From: an uncultured Phascolarctobacterium sp.
GTDB taxonomy: Bacteria > Bacillota > Negativicutes > Acidaminococcales > Acidaminococcaceae
DNA: 64,000 nucleotides
Assembly (NCBI GenBank): GCA_949295115.1
Contig: CASFJU010000013.1
Span: 1-64,000, forward strand
Direction of reading: 5' to 3'
Part shown: positions 54,493 to 62,468 of the stretch, piece by piece
Layout of the letters: every line of letters begins with the position of its first letter
How positions within the stretch are numbered: position 1 is the stretch's first letter
The notes under the pieces: generated by a model
Seen by the model: the letters and a program-made list of their open reading frames with translations, nothing else
The model's database searches: none
Told to the model about the DNA's origin: nothing
Made by a program: the position numbers and the translations under genes

Positions 54493-55508
54493 AACTCATC
54501 ATCACCGGCGGGGCCGGATTTATAGGAAGCAATTTTATATATTATGAACTTAAGCAGCATCCGGAGGATGAATTTATTTGTTTGGATAAGCTGACTTATG
54601 CGGGAAATTTAAGCAGCTTAAAGGAGGCTATGCAGCAGCCGAACTTTAAGTTTGTTAAGGGCGATATTGCTGACCGTGATTTTGTTTACAGTTTGTTTGA
54701 GACAGAAAAGCCTGACGTTGTGGTAAACTTTGCGGCGGAGAGCCATGTTGACCGCAGCATTTTAGAGCCGGAGCTGTTTTTAAAAACAAATGTTATCGGC
54801 ACTGGTGTGCTGATGGATGCCTGCCGCAAGTATGGCATAAAGCGTTATCATCAGGTAAGCACGGATGAAGTTTACGGTGATTTGCCTCTGGACAGGCCGG
54901 ATTTGTTCTTTACGGAAACAACACCGCTGCATACTTCCAGCCCATATTCTGCTTCCAAAGCCGGTGCGGATTTATTGGTTCTTGCATACCACCGTACTTA
55001 CGGTTTACCGGTAACTATTTCCCGCTGCAGCAATAACTATGGTCCGTATCACTTCCCGGAAAAGTTAATTCCGTTGATGATTATCAATGCCCTGCATGAT
55101 AAAGCGCTGCCTGTATACGGCGACGGTGCTAACGTGCGCGACTGGCTGTATGTGGAAGACCATTGCAGCGCGATTGATTTAATTATCCGCCATGGGCGCG
55201 AGGGCGAAGTTTACAACGTAGGCGGGCACAACGAGAAAAGTAATTTGGATGTTGTGAAGATTATTTTAAAAGCGCTGGGCAAGAGCGAAGATTTGATAAC
55301 CTTTGTGAAAGACCGCCCGGGGCATGACAGGCGTTATGCCATTGACCCGACGAAGATATATAGCGAGCTTGGCTGGTTGCCGCAGACGAAGTTTGAGGAT
55401 GGCATAGCCAAAACGATTGAATGGTATTTGGCTAACAAAGACTGGTGGCAGGAAATCATCAGCGGCGAATACCAGAAGTATTACGAAAAAATGTATAGCG
55501 GAAGATAA
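54489..55508 (+). CDS. rfbB: dTDP-glucose 4,6-dehydratase RmlB
   Basis: Second step of dTDP-rhamnose synthesis. The 339-residue SDR enzyme has LIITGGAGFIGSNFIYYELK, NFAAESHVDRSILEP and the HQVSTDEVYGDLPL segment with catalytic Asp/Glu. The SPYSASKAGADLLVLAYHRT motif holds Tyr and Lys, and RCSNNYGPYHFPEKLIPL follows. Although translation is coupled to the acyltransferase gene, its composition is abruptly GC-richer and matches the core genome, unlike rmlA, C and D. It is separated from them by seven genes and closes the locus. Confidence 0.97.
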   Translation: MKLIITGGAGFIGSNFIYYELKQHPEDEFICLDKLTYAGNLSSLKEAMQQPNFKFVKGDIADRDFVYSLFETEKPDVVVNFAAESHVDRSILEPELFLKTNVIGTGVLMDACRKYGIKRYHQVSTDEVYGDLPLDRPDLFFTETTPLHTSSPYSASKAGADLLVLAYHRTYGLPVTISRCSNNYGPYHFPEKLIPLMIINALHDKALPVYGDGANVRDWLYVEDHCSAIDLIIRHGREGEVYNVGGHNEKSNLDVVKIILKALGKSEDLITFVKDRPGHDRRYAIDPTKIYSELGWLPQTKFEDGIAKTIEWYLANKDWWQEIISGEYQKYYEKMYSGR

Positions 55509-55511
55509 ATA

Positions 55512-55549
55512 AACAGCCTTTTACCTACAAACGCAGGTAAAAGGCTGTT
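55512..55549. terminator. Terminator at the end of the polysaccharide locus
   Basis: Perfect 15-base arms AACAGCCTTTTACCT and AGGTAAAAGGCTGTT enclose eight bases and end with TTTTG on the plus strand. A-rich flanks on the left could let it work on the minus strand as well. Confidence 0.85.
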
Positions 55550-55569
55550 TTGCATGTTGGGGGAAGTTT

Positions 55570-55815
55570 TTAGTTTTCTTTGTTTAACATACTTTCATTA
55601 AACAAATTTGTGTTATAAATAGCCGGGGATACGCCGGCGTCGGTGAGGTGTGGGGTTAGAATCATCAGCACTTCGGTTTTGGTTTTGCTGGTGGTGCGGT
55701 TTTTAAACAGTTCGCCTAAAAGCGGGATGTTGGATAAAAACGGCACTTTTTGCAGGCGTTTTTGTTCTTCTTCGTTAATCAACCCGCCGATGACAAGGGT
55801 TTCAACAATATAATT
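55570..55815 (-). pseudogene. C-terminal fragment of a secretin (type II/IV system or pilus)
   Basis: About 80 codons without a start. The sequence ETLVIGGLINEEEQKRL, then VPFLSNIPLLGELFKNRTTS and EVLMILTPHLTD, is the characteristic C-terminal end of secretin pore proteins (GspD/PilQ family), including the VIGGL and VPFLSNIP-LGELFK words. The rest of the gene is missing. The frame breaks off at the 13-base arm of an inverted repeat at 55803-55835. No other secretion genes are near, so this is debris of a lost locus or of a recombination event. Codon use is of core type. Confidence 0.85.
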
Positions 55816-55835
55816 ATGGTAAAATTATATTGTTG
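55803..55835. repeat. Perfect 13-bp inverted repeat at a junction of gene fragments
   Basis: CAACAATATAATT and AATTATATTGTTG are exact inverse copies separated by ATGGTAA. Each arm is translated as NYIV in the opposing open frames, and each frame is a gene end without its beginning. This looks like a scar of inverted-repeat-mediated rearrangement. Confidence 0.8.
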
Positions 55836-55984
55836 CTGCACTTAAAGTTTTGCCTAAAATTGAATTAAAAGCTGAAATCATCGGCAACAGCGTTGATGGT
55901 ATCAGTAATGGTATTAATTCTCGCATTAACGCCAAAGAAAAATATATTGGCGTGTTGGCAAATTGTAACTGGAAGGATAATTAA
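55823..55984 (+). pseudogene. Unrecognised C-terminal gene fragment
   Basis: A 53-codon open frame without a start begins in the right arm of the inverted repeat. It reads ALKVLPKIELKAEIIG, then SNGINSRINAKEKYIGVLA and ends NCNWKDN. The alternating polar pattern and the aromatic residue near the end recall a beta-barrel tail, but I do not recognise the family. Codon use is core-like rather than island-like. Confidence 0.4.
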
Positions 55985-56800
55985 GTTGCAGTATGTATGA
56001 TGTATATTTATTAAATGATTGCTCTTGTTAGTTCTTGATAGTATAAATTTTTAACATTTATAGATATAGTTAAAAATTTATTAAATAATAAGTTGATATA
56101 CAAATAACTTAAATAAAGGAATAAAATAATATAAGTTAAATACTTTCAAAATCAAAGAATAAGCATAGCGGGCGCGTTGCATAGATAGTGTACGAAGTAT
56201 ACAAAAGCGGTCCTTATGGTGTAATTTATTATGATTGTAAATTTAACCGAGAAAGAATTAAAAAAATTATGAATCGAAAGCATTATTTCTTTTGAGCAAG
56301 CTTGGCTTGAAGAGCAATAATGTTAGTGTTGTAATCAGATTATATGATGTCAGAGAATTTAAGTTATCTATCGATAGAAGCTGTTGAGAAAATAGTTTTA
56401 AAATGAAAATTTGCTGAACTTTTTAGAAAAATACATCCAGTATATAACAATGATAGGTACGAAACATGTAGATGTATTGAAATTAGAGTAAAATGAGTGA
56501 TCAAGAAAAAGCCGATAAAATTTACAAGAATTGCGTTTATGATGACATTAGGCTCTGGCATAAGAATGACTTTTATAAAATTTTTAGATAATTCAGAAAT
56601 CCTCCTTTTGATTGGGAAAATCAAAGAAATTGCAGGATAAAAGGAAGTTAGGCTGGTACGAATTAGGATAGAATTAATTGTTGAACTTAAATTAAAAATT
56701 ATATATAGTTACAGTCCGATAAATAATCAGAATCACCTGCATAGCGAATTGTTAAGATTGTTTTATATTTAAATGAAAAAATTAGAAAACTTTATTTTAA
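55985..56800. other. AT-rich region with decayed coding remnants
   Basis: No intact gene over about 800 bases. Three short plus-strand pieces look like old coding sequence. One near 56185-56295 reads VYEVYKSGPYGVIYYDCK and later RERIKKIMNRKHYF. Another near 56400-56494 reads ELFRKIHPVYNNDRYETCR and stops in an ATGA overlap with a 32-codon frame from 56493 (MSDQEKADKIYKNCVYDDI). I cannot assign any to a family. The region separates the broken secretin from the methyltransferase island. Confidence 0.5.
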
Positions 56801-57385
56801 TTATGTTCCTGTGTTTAAATGCATGTAGTATTCAAAAAAATCTTTATGTGCTTTATTTAACTCTTCTTGTACTTCGTTAGAAAGACTATTATTATTTTGC
56901 AATTCTATTATTTTACAATATATTTTTTCAAGAGAATATATTATACTATGGCGCTTTAAATAAAGGTGTAATTCATCAAATATATATTTCCCAATTTCAT
57001 CATTAGCTATAATTTCATAATTGCTATTTCTTCTAAAATGCTTTTCATAATCAGTATCACATGGATGAACGAAGCCTTTATTATCAACAATGTTTTGCGT
57101 AGATGTTGAACCAAGCCATTTATTTGATTTATATTTATTACAATAAGGGCAGGAATATATTAAATTATGATAATCATTTTCTTTTTCTGGGAATAAAGAT
57201 TTTGGCGCAAAATGATCAATATGGAAATTTTGGGAACCGCCACAGAAGAAATCCCAATCATTACAATATCCGCAATGATTTCTAAAATCTTTTTCCAAAA
57301 ATTTTTTGTATTTTCTATAGTTGCTATATTTTACATTTAAAGAAGAATAATGTGGAGTAAAATCTCTAAAATTATCATTTGCCAT
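56801..57385 (-). CDS. HNH endonuclease, last gene of the methyltransferase island
   Basis: A 194-residue predicted nuclease. The zinc/catalytic core is complete: HCGYCNDWDFFCGG with Cys38 and Cys41, FHIDHFAPKS with the catalytic His near 58, HNLIYSCPYCNKYKSNKW with Cys79 and Cys82 and the HNH Asn. The HIDHF-PK and CPYCN-K words place it among HNH nucleases such as those of small defence modules (PtuB-type and TIGR02646-like; recall). The C-terminal ~70 residues are helical, with no motif. The start ATG overlaps the end of the receiver gene by 11 bases, so translation is coupled; a GTG three codons upstream is possible. It probably cuts DNA; the trigger would come from the co-encoded proteins (inference). 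Confidence 0.85.
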   Translation of the reverse strand: MANDNFRDFTPHYSSLNVKYSNYRKYKKFLEKDFRNHCGYCNDWDFFCGGSQNFHIDHFAPKSLFPEKENDYHNLIYSCPYCNKYKSNKWLGSTSTQNIVDNKGFVHPCDTDYEKHFRRNSNYEIIANDEIGKYIFDELHLYLKRHSIIYSLEKIYCKIIELQNNNSLSNEVQEELNKAHKDFFEYYMHLNTGT

Positions 57386-58103
57386 TGTTATCACACTTTT
57401 TAACTATGGATTCTAAAATATTTAGAAGTTGATCTAATTTATTAGATGATAGCTCTTTTTTTGTTTTGTATGGAATTGCTGATTTGCCACAAATTCTGCG
57501 TTCTAATTGAGAATCAAGTTCTAAAATCTTTGAATCAATTTCAGAAGTTCTTTTTTCAGGAGGAATATTTAATAAATTTTTTAAAGTATTTTCAATTTCT
57601 ATTTTATCCTTATTATACGCTTTAACAGTTTCAATTATTTTACTAATTATAATGAGAGAATAACTTTTAGATCTTAAAAAAGCAATATAGTCAATTATAT
57701 GAATAGGGGAAAAGACTTCTTTTTGATTGAGTTCTTCTTCATATGAAGTTAATATAAATAAAGGAAATTTATAAAAATTTTCTAAAATCTTTTTAGATAA
57801 AATTACACCATTAGTTAAAGGTGTTGAGGCAAAACTATTAAGTTTATAATCTATTATTAGGCAATCTATGTTATTTTGATTTATTTCAGAAATTATAGAA
57901 TTAGATGAGGTGTGTTTATTTAATTCTAATACAGTAAATTCAAATGAATATGAGTTATATTGTTCTAAAAGTTTAGAAGTAAATTCTAATTCATTATCAT
58001 GAAAATCTTCATTTGTGTAGTTGTGCATAAAGCGGCCTTTTAGGTGAGTTATTTTACTTTCGTCATCATCTAAAACACCAATATTTATAACTTTATTTTT
58101 CAT
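57375..58103 (-). CDS. Receiver-domain protein (response-regulator-like) without known output domain
   Basis: A 242-residue protein. Residues 5-150 resemble a CheY-like receiver: INIGVLDDDESKI with the acidic cluster Asp12-Asp14, NIDCLIIDYKLNS with candidate phosphoacceptor Asp85, PLFILTSYEEE with Thr119/Ser120, and a later Lys146 in FLRSKSY. An insertion lies between the first acidic pocket and the phosphoacceptor. The remaining ~90 residues are a charged, helical C-terminal part (EIENTLKNLLNIPPEKRTS) with no DNA-binding fold that I recognise. The ATG with AGGAAG eight bases upstream is used. It overlaps the kinase-like gene by 11 bases on one side and the HNH gene on the other. It is presumably the partner of the C-terminal kinase core upstream (inference). 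Confidence 0.8.
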   Translation of the reverse strand: MKNKVINIGVLDDDESKITHLKGRFMHNYTNEDFHDNELEFTSKLLEQYNSYSFEFTVLELNKHTSSNSIISEINQNNIDCLIIDYKLNSFASTPLTNGVILSKKILENFYKFPLFILTSYEEELNQKEVFSPIHIIDYIAFLRSKSYSLIIISKIIETVKAYNKDKIEIENTLKNLLNIPPEKRTSEIDSKILELDSQLERRICGKSAIPYKTKKELSSNKLDQLLNILESIVKKCDNNGK

Positions 58104-60426
58104 TATTTTCACTTCCTATTATAGGTATTATTATATCTAACTTAAAACCTTTTGATATGGTATCTTTAGGTAGTATATATTGTCCGTTATATTCTTCAAT
58201 AGTAGTAGAAACAATATGCATACCTAGACCTAAACCTATTTTGTTACCATTCATATCAACTTTAGAAGTTGTTGAGAATTTAAAAATATCATATTTATTT
58301 TCAAAAATTTCAGAAATACCATTTCCACTATCTGAATAATGAATGATATAATTATTGTTTTTGTATTCAAGATTGATAAAAATTTTTTTTAATGTAATAC
58401 CATCTCTTTCAAAAGCTTCACAAGAATTAATTATTAGATTATATAGAACAGCATCAATATCTGTTTGAAATACCTTTGATTTAAAATTTGAGTCATTTGT
58501 TGTTAATTTTAATTCAACATTTTTTTGTTTTAATATAGGGGATATGAGAGCTAGTGAATTTGATATAGCTAAATAAATATTTAATAATTTTCTAGTGCGC
58601 TTATCTTTTTTTAATTGAGCTGTAATTACTGACAACCAAGATAGCAAAAATTTATCATCATTTTTTAAAGCTTCTATAAGTTCCAAAAGGAATGCTTTAT
58701 TATCAATAAATTCTTCGAATTGTTCGGAACGAGTAGAAAGTTTTGCACTGAGGCTTCTTAAATCATGGACTATAGACGAAGTAATTAAGCCATTAGTAGA
58801 TAATGAGCGCATAAGTTTTAATTCAGAAAGTAATTCTTCTGTTTCTTGTTTTCTGGCGCTTAACGCTTTTACTAATATATTATTGTCATTTTCTAAAATA
58901 TTTTGAGTAGTATTAAATGCTTTTTCTTTTTTGGAATTTTTGTATTTTTTTATAAGTGCATCGGCATCAATTTTGGCCTTTTCATATTCATTGGTTTTGT
59001 CAAAATATTTTTTAAATTCATAACACAACTCAGCTCTATCACTTTCAAATTTGTTTATAATTGATATTAAAATATTTTTAAAAAGAGCATAATATTCATT
59101 GTCTATAATTCCTTCTCTACTGGATTTATCCGCAATTACTTTATTTTTAATTCTGGAAATATATACTATACCATTACTTTGGTTGTTTAATACTTTCCAA
59201 TTTCTTCGTTTATCACCAATACCAGTAGGATCTATGGCATTACGTGAATTTAAATTAAGCCAATCTGAAAAATCTGAATTTGGTTCACCATATGGGCGTA
59301 TTAAAAAATTATCTCTGTATAGTTTTATTCCATAGTTATTTTTGAGCCAGTTTTTTCTATAACTGCTAATATTTTTATAAAAAAATTTTTCTGAATGAGA
59401 AGCAGTTGCCGACTGTTTCATAAAATAATATTCAAATTTAAATGGTCCTATCATTTTTACTTTTTCAATAATATTTGTATTTTTTTTGTCAGTAATGTTT
59501 AAAAGTTCATTGATAGAATATATTTTTTTAAAAAATCCTTTTTCTAAATCTTGTTTACGAAAGGGAAATTTTTGAAATAATGGCTCATCAAATAATTTTG
59601 CAGGCATTCTGTTTAAATCAAATTCGTTTCTAAAAATAGTTATTTCAAAAGTTTCTCCATTAAATATTGATAAAATTTTATAATCAAAATCATCTTGTAT
59701 ATTATTTTGTACTAATATTGGTGTGGATAATGGTGAAGTTTGTAAGACAATACTATATTCGTCATTTTCTGCGATTGGTGGAATAAGATAATTTAAATTA
59801 TTTTCTAAATTATTTAATTTATTTGAATCCCATTTATCTCTTAAATTTGATATTTTAATAATAGTACCTATCGAAAAATCTACAGGAAGATGCTGCGGAA
59901 TAATTTTAGAAATTTTTTGATTAATTATTGTTAAATTTTTTTGTATACAAGATGGAAGATTTGAATAAAACGAATTATTTATGTAGTTTAAATCAGCTTC
60001 GACATCGGTTAGTAATTGATTTGTTTTTTCGAAGTCTGTCCAATTAGCTTTCCAGTACAGTACTTTGTTTATATCATTGGTTTTAGTAAATAACTCACAT
60101 ACAGAGCCTAATCTATCTAATGCAAAACGACCAATACCTTTTTCGCCTGATTTAATACGTTTTTTGTGTGATATATATTTTGTTCGTTTATTTTCGGTCC
60201 CGATAACCATCCAATAGTTTTTTATAGTATCTTCTGACATACCTGTGCCATTGTCTATGATATATAAACAGTCATTATTAGTATCGAATAAAATATAACA
60301 AAGAGAAGCATCAGCGTCATAAGTATTTTTTATTAATTCAATTATTGCACCTTCAGCTTTTGCTATATTTTCTCGTCCTAGTAATATTGTGGCACGTGAA
60401 GAAATTTGAAAGTTAATTTTAGCCAT
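58093..60426 (-). CDS. Dual-ATPase protein: MutL/MORC-like GHKL domain plus histidine-kinase core
   Basis: A 777-residue protein with two ATPase modules. The N-terminal module has the MutL/Hsp90/MORC-type GHKL motifs: EGAIIELIKNTYDADA with Glu30 and Asn34, IIDNGTGM at 57-63, and SGEKGIGRFALDRLG at 93-107. An S5-like transducer part follows (about 330-450), including NFLIRPYGEPNSDFSDWL and DKSSREGIIDNE. A coiled helical stretch (about 455-545) leads to a DHp-like segment with SIVHDLRSLSAKL, His554 being the candidate phosphorylation site. The C-terminal HATPase_c has N-box NLIINSCEAF (663-672), DSGNGIS (699-705) and GLGLGMHIV (731-739). No membrane segment is present, so it is a cytoplasmic sensor. 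AAGGTG precedes the ATG. It sits 14 bases after the methyltransferase. Confidence 0.88.
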   Translation of the reverse strand: MAKINFQISSRATILLGRENIAKAEGAIIELIKNTYDADASLCYILFDTNNDCLYIIDNGTGMSEDTIKNYWMVIGTENKRTKYISHKKRIKSGEKGIGRFALDRLGSVCELFTKTNDINKVLYWKANWTDFEKTNQLLTDVEADLNYINNSFYSNLPSCIQKNLTIINQKISKIIPQHLPVDFSIGTIIKISNLRDKWDSNKLNNLENNLNYLIPPIAENDEYSIVLQTSPLSTPILVQNNIQDDFDYKILSIFNGETFEITIFRNEFDLNRMPAKLFDEPLFQKFPFRKQDLEKGFFKKIYSINELLNITDKKNTNIIEKVKMIGPFKFEYYFMKQSATASHSEKFFYKNISSYRKNWLKNNYGIKLYRDNFLIRPYGEPNSDFSDWLNLNSRNAIDPTGIGDKRRNWKVLNNQSNGIVYISRIKNKVIADKSSREGIIDNEYYALFKNILISIINKFESDRAELCYEFKKYFDKTNEYEKAKIDADALIKKYKNSKKEKAFNTTQNILENDNNILVKALSARKQETEELLSELKLMRSLSTNGLITSSIVHDLRSLSAKLSTRSEQFEEFIDNKAFLLELIEALKNDDKFLLSWLSVITAQLKKDKRTRKLLNIYLAISNSLALISPILKQKNVELKLTTNDSNFKSKVFQTDIDAVLYNLIINSCEAFERDGITLKKIFINLEYKNNNYIIHYSDSGNGISEIFENKYDIFKFSTTSKVDMNGNKIGLGLGMHIVSTTIEEYNGQYILPKDTISKGFKLDIIIPIIGSENNEK

Positions 60427-60440
60427 GTGAAATTCACCTT

Positions 60441-61904
60441 CTATAGAATAAAATTATTTATATCTTTCACTGTTATTCTTTTAGAAAATCCATTTGCATT
60501 TATTCCTATTATTTTAATATATTCCCAAAATTTTTGAGACTCTAAAATTTTTTTTGCTAAATTTAAATCGTTATTATTTTTAGGAGTAATAAAAATACCT
60601 GAAAAAGGCACAGTTTCTGAATCGATATTATATACAAACACTTTATTTGTAATTATTGTAGATAACAATAATTTTTCTTGATTTATGTTTTGTAGAGCTT
60701 GAGAACGTCCATATTCAAACCAGTTTGCAGATTTATCGGATGCTCTCTTTAATAATTGTGTTTTATATGTTTGTAGATATTCTGCTGTACGCGGATAAGC
60801 TAGTCTAAATTCAGCTGTATTTTTAAATTTTGAATATAAATTATTTTCAAGTTTTTTATAAGGAAAAATAATAAAATAGTTTGTATTATAAGCTTTTGAT
60901 TTTGGACTAGCACAAGGGCGGATTGAAGATTTTTCAATTTTGTATATTTTATTGTTAATTTTCAATCTATAATATTGATCATTTAAGCTTATTAGATTAT
61001 TAGATTTTATTAAAAAAGCTTTATTAAAAAGAGTAGCAATACTAATAGATGCGTGGAATAAATCTCCAAATTTTAAAGAATTACTTTTTGGTCGTTTTTT
61101 TATAAATAGCCATTTCCCGGATAATTCATCTTTATCTATATGTAATGTGCTTTTATTTTTAAAATTAATGTATTCTAGTTGAGAAATGTTGTTTTTAAAA
61201 TGGCATGTAAATATAACTGATGAAGTTAATACATTATTAAAAAGAGAAAGACCTGAATAATCAATAATTAGATTAATATATGGTTTTAATATTTTGCGAA
61301 GTTCTTCAGCATAAACATTTTTGAAAATACTATTAGGAACAATAAAAGACAGTTTTGCCTCTGTGGATAAAATATTTAAACTTGCTTCTATAAATGGATA
61401 AAAATAATCAAACTTCCCTTTTTGGCAAGAAATAAAATGAGTATTTATATATTTTCTGGTTTGAATATCTAATTCAGTATAATTTATATAAGGAGGATTA
61501 GCAACAATATAATCAAATTTTATTTTTATATTTTTGTTAGTATATTCTTTTAAAAAATCTTTATTATAGATGTTCCATTTTACATTAAAAATGCCATGCT
61601 TCGTAGCGATTTCAGATAAATTTTTTTTGCATATTTGGCAACATAATGGATCTACATCGTAACCATAAATATATGTTTCTAAACCCGTTTTTATTTCTTC
61701 AACAGACCAGTTATTTTTTTGTGCATCCTTTAAATATCTTTCAACTATTAGTATTAAAATGTTACCTTGTCCGCATGAGTTTTCTAATATATATTTTTTT
61801 ATAATATTACTATTATAACCAATGCTATCTAAAAGTTTTTTAGCTATATCATTTGGAGTAAAAATTTGATGTTTTTTTAAATTATCATTATTATTGAAAT
61901 GCAT
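60441..61904 (-). CDS. N6-adenine DNA methyltransferase (gamma class, TaqI/Eco57I-like)
   Basis: Predicted to methylate adenine in a specific DNA sequence. The 487-residue protein has motif X in HQIFTPNDIAKKLLDSIG, the SAM-binding motif I in LENSCGQGNILILIVERYL, motif II in YGYDVDPLCC, and the catalytic NPPY (IVANPPYINYTELD) near residue 136. The order and the NPPY fit class gamma enzymes, such as M.TaqI and the methylase part of Eco57I. The C-terminal ~300 residues probably hold the target-recognition domain. No nuclease domain is fused. The ATG at MHFNNNDNL has AAAGGAA six bases upstream. An in-frame start 13 codons earlier has none. It is the first gene of the four-gene unit. It could act as a cognate modification enzyme that marks self DNA (inference). 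Confidence 0.88.
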   Translation of the reverse strand: MHFNNNDNLKKHQIFTPNDIAKKLLDSIGYNSNIIKKYILENSCGQGNILILIVERYLKDAQKNNWSVEEIKTGLETYIYGYDVDPLCCQICKKNLSEIATKHGIFNVKWNIYNKDFLKEYTNKNIKIKFDYIVANPPYINYTELDIQTRKYINTHFISCQKGKFDYFYPFIEASLNILSTEAKLSFIVPNSIFKNVYAEELRKILKPYINLIIDYSGLSLFNNVLTSSVIFTCHFKNNISQLEYINFKNKSTLHIDKDELSGKWLFIKKRPKSNSLKFGDLFHASISIATLFNKAFLIKSNNLISLNDQYYRLKINNKIYKIEKSSIRPCASPKSKAYNTNYFIIFPYKKLENNLYSKFKNTAEFRLAYPRTAEYLQTYKTQLLKRASDKSANWFEYGRSQALQNINQEKLLLSTIITNKVFVYNIDSETVPFSGIFITPKNNNDLNLAKKILESQKFWEYIKIIGINANGFSKRITVKDINNFIL

Positions 61905-62468
61905 ATAAAATTCCTTTGTAAACTCCAATGATTTATGTTGCAATAAGATGGAGTTGAGATGATTATTTGTTATATAAAGTGTAAATAATTCTTCAAAACT
62001 TTATGATTATATTCATTAAAAATAATAACATACAAAATTTGAAATAACAAGATATTTAATTTGTTTCAAAAAGTGTTTATTTAATAACAATTGGTATTCT
62101 TAATTTAATTTATAATGTTATTTTGAATTTACTAAGAATTGATTATTTATTATTATAAAAAAGAAATATTAAATTAGTAGTAAATAAGTATATTAAGATA
62201 TGTTAAGTAAGAATAGCATTGAATAATTCTTTTGGTTATTAATTGAATTTAAATTCATTTTTGAGATTATGTTGTGTCTATATTTTGACGCGAATAACTA
62301 TATAAAAGTGGTATTTTTACGTAGTATGTAATAATGTGTTTGTATCAGATAAAAACATACTTTGAGTTCTATGTAGTTGATGAGCTGCATCTATTGTATC
62401 AAAAATGTACTGGGAAAATTTAAATGGTAGTACGTAAAAGAGAATTACAAATACTATAGCGTATTCGT
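61905..62468. other. AT-rich region upstream of the island operon, no gene seen
   Basis: No open frame of note. The promoter of the four-gene unit should lie at its left end. On the minus strand a weak match TTGAAG-N16-TATAAC lies roughly 75-100 bases upstream of the methyltransferase start. The right part (62340-62468) has sense-like pieces with stops, probably the lost N-terminus of the transposase remnant. Confidence 0.45.

Noticed and set aside
56364-56624. An 86-codon minus-strand open frame in the AT-rich region
   Set aside because: No ribosome-binding site and no domain. The plus strand of the same stretch reads more like decayed coding sequence.
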